From NCBI RefSeq assembly GCF_028583425.1, contig NC_072795.1, positions 69,268,001 through 69,332,000 on the forward strand: DNA of 64,000 bases, written 5' to 3'. The notes below the pieces were generated by a model. That model had not been told where the DNA came from, searched no databases, and was given only the letters and a program-made list of their open reading frames with translations. Below, in pieces: positions 57,840 to 64,000 of the stretch. Positions within the stretch are counted from its first letter, which is position 1. Each line of letters opens with the position of its first letter. The stretch comes from Eublepharis macularius. Lineage: Eukaryota > Chordata > Lepidosauria > Squamata > Eublepharidae. Made by a program: the position numbers and the translations under genes.

Positions 57840-59210
57840 CTGTCTATAGTTATGGCAAACAGAAATGGGGAAAGGGGACAGCCTTGTCTATTTCCCCTTG
57901 CTATATGGATATCTATTGAATGTATATTGTTAGTCCTAACTGTAGCTTTTGGAGAAAGATAAAGAGCATTAATGGCATTTTAGAATTGGTCGCCAAAACC
58001 CATTTTTTGAAGTAAAAGTTTTAGATATGGTATTTCCACTTAATCAAATGCCTTCTCTATATCAAAGGCCAGAAGTAATGCAGGGGTTTTGTATGCTTCA
58101 CAGAAATTAATTATAGTTAAAGTGTTACGTGTATTGTCTGGTCAAGGTGAATGTAGTTGGTTATTTAAATTTAGACAATGTTTTGGCAAATATGCTTGTA
58201 AAGATCTTTTGGTCTTGATTCAGTAAGGGTATTGGTTGAGAAGATTTAGTATTTGTAATATGGTTGTCCTTTTTTGGAGTAACTACTATTTCAGCCTCTG
58301 ACCAAGATAGAGGGATGCTACCTCCTAACATAACAGAGTTGCATGTGGCAGTTAGTGGAGTTGAAAGTAGGTGAATGTATTTTTTTTGTAAAAATTTGGC
58401 AGGGAATCCATCCCTGTCTGAAGCTTTGTTATTTTTTCAAGGATTTGATAGTGACTGTAACATCTTCTGTTGTGACTGGTTGGTCCAGATATTGTTTATG
58501 TTCTTGTGAGTTTTTTTCCAAATTTCCTGTGATGATAAATAATTTAAAATATGATTAGTGTCAGGATTGTCTGATGTACAAATGGTTTGGTAGTATTCAG
58601 CAAATACATCGGCTAATTTTACAGAACTAGTTTGAGTTTTTCCTGGGTGCCTTTAATAGCTTGTATAGAATGTGAGGAGGTTTTTTCCTCTAATTTTCAT
58701 GCAAGCAAGTTTATAGATTGGGTGGCCTTTTTTGTGTTCATCTTCTAGTTTTCTTATTCTAGATATCATTTCATTTCTAACGTTTTCTTTTTGCTCTTCA
58801 TGACAGGAGGCAACAGAGATTAATTTCCCTCTAAGTACCACTTCCATAGCATCCTACATGTGGATTTGAGGAATGCCACATATTTTGTTTCTATTGTTTA
58901 ATTTCTAAAGAGACTTCAGAAGAAATTTATTTGTTAAATAAAAGTGATTTATTTAGTTTCCAATTTGTTTGATGTCATTTATTCTCAGTGTACATTCTGT
59001 CCAAGCATAGTCTGTCCACAACTTGTCACCAATCCTTGATGTAAGAGTTTGACTAATTAATTTAGGAGATAAGAGTATGTCATTTAAATATGTAATTTAG
59101 AAGATAAGAATATGTAATCAATCCTTGTGTATATATTGTGGATAGAAGAGAAGTATGTATAGTCTGTTACCAGTGGATTTTGAAGATGTCACTAGATCAA
59201 TAGATAAAGC
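57840..59210 (-). mobile_element. L1 ORF2 fragment, minus strand, decayed
   Basis: The minus strand near 58.08-57.85 kb reads FDIEKAFD then (after a stop) text ending ARGNRQGCPLSPFLFAI, the core L1 reverse transcriptase motifs. The RT-upstream region follows to ~59.2 kb. Several stops and frame changes are present; both ends are lost. It is a possible relative of the autonomous partner of the ORF1-only element at 16.3 kb. Confidence 0.75.
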
Positions 59211-59629
59211 CTAAGAGCCATTAATTGATCTTAGCAGCTTAGTAACTGTATTGTTAATTTTAATTGCTTTGACACGATAGGCAGTAAAATTTAAAAGGTC
59301 ATTCAGAGAGGAGTGATACAAATGTTTACTGCTGACACATTGATTTACCCATGCTGAACGAAAGCAGAATTGAAAGCCAAGAGAATCAAGTGTACTCTGC
59401 ATGAAGACAGCTCGTCAGGTTGTTTTGATCTACAAGCAGCTCTCCACACTGAAAGCAGTGAAAGCAGCTTTCTCAGTAATCATGCTTTGCGGTATTATCC
59501 AATACAATTTTTAAAGTTTGTATATGTACACTCACACATTATGCAATGCATTTATATTTTGTATCACTTTCATATTTATCAAAATACTTAATTTCACAGG
59601 TCAAGGGATGGTGTCATGGAAATATAAAT
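59211..59629. other. Nothing recognised
   Basis: AT-rich intergenic DNA; no supported feature. Confidence 0.4.
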
Positions 59630-59820
59630 AATAATAATAACTGTACATATATACCGCTCTTCTACACATATTAGTGCCTCACCCAGAGCAGTGAACAAGT
59701 TAGTGTTATTCTTATCCCCACAATGGAGCTGGGGCTGAGAGGAGTGGCTGACCCAAGGCCACCTACTGAGCTCATGTCAGTAGTGGGATTCAAACCAGTA
59801 GACTGCTGATTATGGTTTAG
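59630..59820 (-). mobile_element. tRNA-derived SINE, minus strand, degraded
   Basis: It shares ATCCCCACAATGGAGCTGG, CTGACCCAAGGCCACCTAC and GATTCAAACCAGTAGACTGC with the SINE at 3.1 kb, same orientation. Confidence 0.65.
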
Positions 59821-60072
59821 AACACATACTTCGTGAAACATGCATTCTAAATAACGCTGTATGAACATCACTGTAGTTCTTTTTCTAGTATGGTGTATAA
59901 CTGGTGCTTTATCTTTGACAGCCAATTAAAAATAGTGAACAGTATCAGATACATGTTCTGTAATTGTTAGCAGAGACCAAGGATGATCTGGTCATGTAAC
60001 TTTTCTTGTCATTTTTACTATCCATATCTCTTATCTTGCAGCTGGGCATAGTGGTACTTTTGGCTAGGTAGA

Positions 60073-60155
60073 ATGTCACATGATTGGAAATAGTAAAAAA
60101 GAATTAAATTATGATTGGTTTGATATTTATCTTTGTTATCATATGAAAAGATCTT
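60073..60155. repeat. Donor of mosaic block 2
   Basis: This 83-bp AT-rich stretch is identical, inverted, to 50,326-50,408. Its surroundings are unique sequence, so this is the likelier source copy. Confidence 0.85.
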
Positions 60156-60842
60156 AGATTTCTGCATAAGATAATATATAAAAATGGTAATCCAAATAGC
60201 AGATCAGGGTTTTGGCCAAAAGAAATCTCATGAAGATCTAGGCAGGAAACTTACCCTTGTAATATGTGCTACGGTAACTTGAATGCATTTCATCGTTAAT
60301 CTGACTGAGTTAGATTTCATTAAGAAATGTTAGGAAACTTAATTCTTGTTGTGTTCATCTGTTCTATTTTTCTGTTTTATTTAAATAAACATTTATATTT
60401 TGATACGTCACGTAATGAAAACGACTAGCGTTTGTTAATGAAAGAAGCCATTAAACTCTTAGGAGGAGTCTGTCTCCTGGTTGGGAGAGTGCAACAAAAA
60501 CATACATCCTGTTTTTTTTTTACTGAAAAGCAGTTTCTCTAAAACAGAGAAACGTGTTTTCAGTTCTCACTTGAAGGTTTCAAGCTGCTCAGGATTTAAG
60601 ATAAAACCTTCAACCCATCTCTACCAAGTATTTAATACTTTTTACTTAATGTTTAAAAGTTATGTTTAATATTTATGCCTAATATGATTATAGAAGCAAT
60701 ACTGTTTGAATTATCTATAAACTTATTTGAGTTGGATTGTTAGTAAAATTACAATTTTATGAAATTTTTACCATTTTATAACATTACTACTTTGTACCAA
60801 AAAAGTTTTGCATGTAGAAGAGGTTGCCAAAAATAAAATTCC
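60156..60842. other. Nothing recognised
   Basis: AT-rich intergenic DNA without coding signs. Confidence 0.4.
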
Positions 60843-60950
60843 CCAGACACAGACACAGACACAGACACAGACAGCTGGGGGCCCCCCAGGGGTCGCGGCT
60901 GCACCGCTCCCCCCGACACCCCCCGCCCCGCCTCCGCCATCAGTTATCAA
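60843..60950. repeat. (CAGACA)n microsatellite and C-rich block
   Basis: About five CAGACA units (60,843-60,872) abut a very C/G-rich stretch (GGGGGCCCCCCAGGGGTCGC, then CCCGCCCCGCCTCCGCC). The abrupt GC change in AT-rich DNA is notable; it could be a small promoter-like or retrocopied 5' segment. Confidence 0.7.
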
Positions 60951-62002
60951 ACTCAGTTCAAGGTCTTGACTGTGACATGGCCTTGGCCTGGCATATCGGT
61001 AGGACAACCTCTTCCTTTATGTTCCACCACAGCAGCTTTGCTCACCTGATCAGGGCTGTCTTCAGATACCGTCGAGGAGGGAGGGAGAAAGCTGCCATTT
61101 GTCTACTGAATGTAAAGCCTTTGTCCTTCACATATGTGAGAAGCTGTTCTCTTCCACATATGTGACAGGGGGAGGTAAACCCCCCCCCACCAATCCTTGC
61201 CTTTTGAGTGCTGACATCTACAATGGATGCCCTGGCTCCATTTTTTGGGGTTCACCAACCCAGACTTTACAAACCAGTGCGTGAAGAAGACATCATTTGT
61301 GCATGTTATCTACCTACCTCTTTGTGGCTGCATGGCAGACAGATGTTTGGGATATAAACTTCCCTGTGTCCCAAATACCTGGTTCCAGGTCACAGTGTTA
61401 GCAAATATGAATGCTGTGCTGTCACAGGATGGCATTGTCAACGATATCAAAAGGGACTAAGAAGTACAGGAAAACAAACAAGGATGCAGTTTCCAAATAA
61501 GAGGATCAGTGTAGGGCATTCATCAGGGCAACAAATGATCTTAGTCTGCCATGATGAGGGCAACAATCAGACTGAAATGGATCATCTTTATGACGTGGCA
61601 ACGGGGGTGGACAGGGTTGCCAAAGAAGCCATGGAAAATGGTTCTTCACCATTGGTCCCATCCCTCTTCCATCAACACTGCCTCATCTGGAGGAGATCCA
61701 ACAGATAATGGGCTAATATGCAAGTACAAGCCAGCAGCAGGAGGCAGCACCACAGTGAAGCCAAGGACTATTGCTGCCTGTCTCCCTCGGCTCGTCTTTG
61801 CCTCACTTGCCTCATCATTGGTCATCTGTGGCTGTGTCCCAAATAGAGATAGAAACGTTACTTGGAGCATCCAGCCAGGTAACTCCTCTTCGCCTGAGGC
61901 TAAGTCCCAGGCTACCAACAGATAATTGTTGGGGTGGAGGGAAGCGAAAAACATGGTCTGGGTGTGTTTTCAGTCCCGAGTATGCAGAAAACTGCAGTCT
62001 GT
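60951..62002. other. Unrecognised region, possible old repeat
   Basis: Several overlapping ORFs of 60-124 codons, none with a recognisable domain; the composition is more GC-rich than its neighbours. It could be a decayed transposon or retrocopy. I do not assign a function. Confidence 0.35.
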
Positions 62003-62315
62003 TTTGTGCTGTTCCGTGAGCATATTGGCATAGAAAGGGTTAATTGAAGGGTGCTAGTCCAGAGTTTTCATTTCTAAAACATTGTTCTGGAGTGTCTCTA
62101 ACACATCCCACTGTTTTTTGTAGCACTGGCGTTTCTTTAGTGCCCGTTCCGGGCTGTTTTGTGCTGTTCCGGGAGCTTTTTGCCATGGAAAGGGTTAATT
62201 GAAGGGTGCCAGTCCAGAGTTTTCATTTCTAAAATATTGTTCTGGAGTGTCTCTAACACATCTCCCTCTTTTTTGTGGCACTGGCATTTCTTTAGTGCCC
62301 GTTCCGGCCTGTTCC
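62003..62315. repeat. Two-unit ~155-bp tandem repeat
   Basis: Units share AAAGGGTTAATTGAAGGGTG (62,034 and 62,189), CCAGAGTTTTCATTTCTAAA and TTTCTTTAGTGCCCGTTCCG. Period 155 bp. The end of the second unit, 62,289-62,342, is the donor of mosaic block 1 at 50.3 kb. Confidence 0.85.
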
Positions 62316-62575
62316 GTCCCGTTCCGGCTTTTACCCTGTCCCAAAAAGTCAGGAGCTCGCTTCTTCCCCAGTGCTTCATAAATATCCTTCCTTCATCCTG
62401 CTATGCAAACCAAGAATTTAAATGTCAAAAATACAAGTTTGAATCCCTATGGATTTTGCCTTGGTTGCACCAGAAGGCCCCCACTGGAAGCTGCTGTGAG
62501 GAAAGTCTGGAAAGAATAAAATAAACATTTTCATATTTGCAGAAGGATAGCACTGTCAGTTGATAGCAGCAAAAT

Positions 62576-62690
62576 TAACAGAACTCCAGCAACACCTTAA
62601 AGAATAACAAAATGTATTTTAGTATAAGCTTTTGAGAGTCACTGATGAAGTGAGCTCTGAGAACTTTAGTATGTTAATTGCAAGATGCTA
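62576..62690. repeat. Foldback-family half copy
   Basis: CTCCAGCAACACCTTAAAGA, GTATTTTAGTATAAGCTTTTG and TGATGAAGTGAGCTCTGAG correspond to one arm of the hairpin at 2.15 kb, diverged. Confidence 0.6.
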
Positions 62691-62738
62691 TGCACAGTTA
62701 GGCAGTAGGTTTCAGCACTCTTAACTAGGTGCCTGACC

Positions 62739-63088
62739 CACAGGGCGCAGTAAGTACGAGTTTGGCTGTGCTTCCTTGGATGGGAGCCATCGAACGTGCG
62801 GGGTTTTCCTCTTTGTGTCTGAAAGTCGCTGCGTGCCCAAACTTTGTGCGAGGGTTCTGATGCTGCACAACAGCATCTGAGGTGGCTTCAACTACAGCAG
62901 CTCCCGGACAGGACTGCAAGCCCATGGTAGCCTACTTCCACTTTGCGTCGGCGGCTTCTTCCGTTTCCTGAGCGTGCTTCACCTCCATCTTCGACGGGGA
63001 GGATACGACATGACTCTTCTGGGTTTCTTTCTTTGACCACCCCTCCTCCGTCGCTGAGAGTGCCTGCTGTGGAGAGCAGCCAGTAAAC
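62739..63088. repeat. Inverted copy of ITPRIP 5' region with 80-bp insertion
   Basis: 62,739-62,865 plus 62,946-63,088 match 49,463-49,732 in inverted orientation (e.g. GTAAGTACGAGTTTGGCTGT, GATGGGAGCCATCGAACGTG), with a few substitutions. 62,866-62,945 is an 80-bp insertion absent from the ITPRIP-side copy; it matches 63,105-63,184. The ITPRIP donor GTAAGT is retained at 62,750 on the plus strand. Confidence 0.88.
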
Positions 63089-63102
63089 TTGGTCCAGCCA
63101 GT

Positions 63103-63184
63103 TGCACAACAGCATCTGAGGTGGCTTCAACTACAGCAGCTCCCAGCCAGGACTGCAAGCCCATGGTAGCCTACTTCCACTTTG
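63103..63184. repeat. Third copy of the 80-bp segment
   Basis: TGCACAACAGCATCTGAGGT through CTACTTCCACTTTG matches 62,863-62,945 and 50,463-50,544 with 1-2 substitutions. It lies 15 bp from the end of the inverted copy and is the likely source of its insertion. Confidence 0.85.
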
Positions 63185-63584
63185 AGTAGTTGCCACAGGT
63201 CTGGCTAGGAGCTGATCAGGGCTCCTCGAAGCAACTGTAAGGCCGTGGTGTATGCAGGTCATGCTTGGAACAGCATTGTTACCCAAGTAAAGAAGACCTG
63301 TTTCGATCCATTAAATACACATGGTTATTGTTGCACAAAGTAGTAGTTTTTGAAGAAAAAGGCATACTCCATTTTGATGGGTGCTTTTGTCCCTGCCTTA
63401 GAAACAGCGTTCTGGCATTAGTGATCTCTGGTTCTAGAAATGTTTATATTAAAAGCAATTCACAGTAATAATTCACTTTAAAATGGCTTGCCTAAATAAT
63501 TAGTGGTATATTTTAAATTGAATTGAAAATGTTAGACTTGTTGATGAAACAGATCCTTGTGGCAGTTCACGGCATGCCTACTTA
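63185..63584. other. Nothing recognised
   Basis: AT-rich intergenic DNA. Confidence 0.4.
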
Positions 63585-63672
63585 TCATATCACCGCCCTG
63601 AGCCTGTCTGACGGGGAGGGCGGTCTAGAAGTGTAATATAATAATAATAGTAATAATAATAATAATAATATA
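63585..63672 (+). mobile_element. SINE/LINE 3' tail with (AAT)n
   Basis: CATATCACCGCCCTGAGCC, GACGGGGAGGGCGGTCTAG and a run of AAT repeats are the standard 3' tail of the squamate L2-tailed elements. The head is missing. Confidence 0.65.
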
Positions 63673-63719
63673 AAATGTATATTAAATAAAAAACAGTATT
63701 CATAAGCTGCCATCACCAC

Positions 63720-64000
63720 CAACAAAAAAATTGCAAGATCTGGGCCCCTCATGGCTAGAGTATCTGACTCAGCTGTGGAAACCAGCCTAATGTGGGAATC
63801 AGCATCACCTGTAGGGGAAATGCCCTGTATTAGAGTACAGTGAAGATGAAGGCAGTGTAGGATCAACTTGTCTGTAATGTTGTCAGCCACCTTTTTAGTG
63901 GCTGACCTGCTTGTTGTTGAGTTTTGGAGTCTTGCTGGTTGATCCTTGGACTGCCTTTTGGACTTTACCACTGAATTATGTTACCTGATCCTGGACTTTG
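63720..64000 (+). mobile_element. Possible LTR fossil, cut by window edge
   Basis: CATCACCTGTAGGGGAAATG resembles 51,260 kb-region text of the possible LTR at 51.0-51.8 kb. It runs off the right end. Weak call. Confidence 0.25.

Noticed and set aside
60768-61007. 79-codon minus-strand ORF with Gly/Val repeats
   Set aside because: It results from translating the CAGACA microsatellite and C-rich block.
61551-61954. Overlapping ORFs of 102-124 codons on both strands
   Set aside because: Both strands are open with no domain, typical of chance in GC-richer DNA.
1-64000. CRISPR arrays, prokaryotic operons, rRNA genes
   Set aside because: The window is vertebrate nuclear DNA; no spaced direct-repeat array or rRNA sequence was seen.

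Overview
The window is vertebrate nuclear DNA: multi-exon genes with GT/AG introns and dense interspersed repeats. The repeat mix (CR1, L2-like and L1 LINEs, tRNA-derived SINEs, many hAT and PIF/Harbinger miniature elements, solo LTRs) and the gene order point to a squamate reptile; I cannot name the species. The gene order matches the human 10q25 block CFAP43(-) / GSTO1(+) / ITPRIP(-).

Layout. 0.7-1.0 kb: a CpG-rich, CCAAT- and X-box-bearing promoter with a probable CFAP43 first coding exon on the minus strand. 7.3-19.3 kb: a complete six-exon GSTO1 gene on the plus strand (242 aa, catalytic Cys32 in a CPFA motif) with promoter and poly(A) signal. Intron 5 holds a 1.5 kb L1-type insertion that carries only ORF1 and lies between 15-bp target-site duplications. 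19-25 kb: no second omega-class GST; one unassigned terminal-exon-like ORF at 23.1 kb. 25.8-27.5 kb: the single coding exon of ITPRIP on the minus strand (549 aa). 27.5-49.7 kb: probably ITPRIP intron 1, a repeat landscape of CR1, L2, hAT and Harbinger elements and two solo-LTR fossils. 49.4-50.2 kb: a CpG island, the likely ITPRIP promoter and 5' exon. 50.3-64 kb: upstream intergenic DNA rich in LINEs.

The most unusual structure is in the last 15 kb. At 50,276-50,571 four short blocks lie edge to edge, each a near-identical copy of sequence found elsewhere in the window (62.3 kb inverted, 60.1 kb inverted, 49.3 kb direct, 62.85 kb direct), with 2-4 nt overlaps at two of the three joints. Next to one donor, at 62.74-63.09 kb, is an inverted copy of the ITPRIP 5' region carrying an 80-bp insertion. 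The pattern fits serial template switching during replication, not transposition.

The host genes do not form a pathway: GSTO1 is a cytosolic thiol transferase, ITPRIP a membrane modulator of IP3-receptor calcium release, and CFAP43 an axonemal protein. They share only conserved synteny. Most of the remaining sequence is transposon-derived. I found no rRNA, functional tRNA or CRISPR array.
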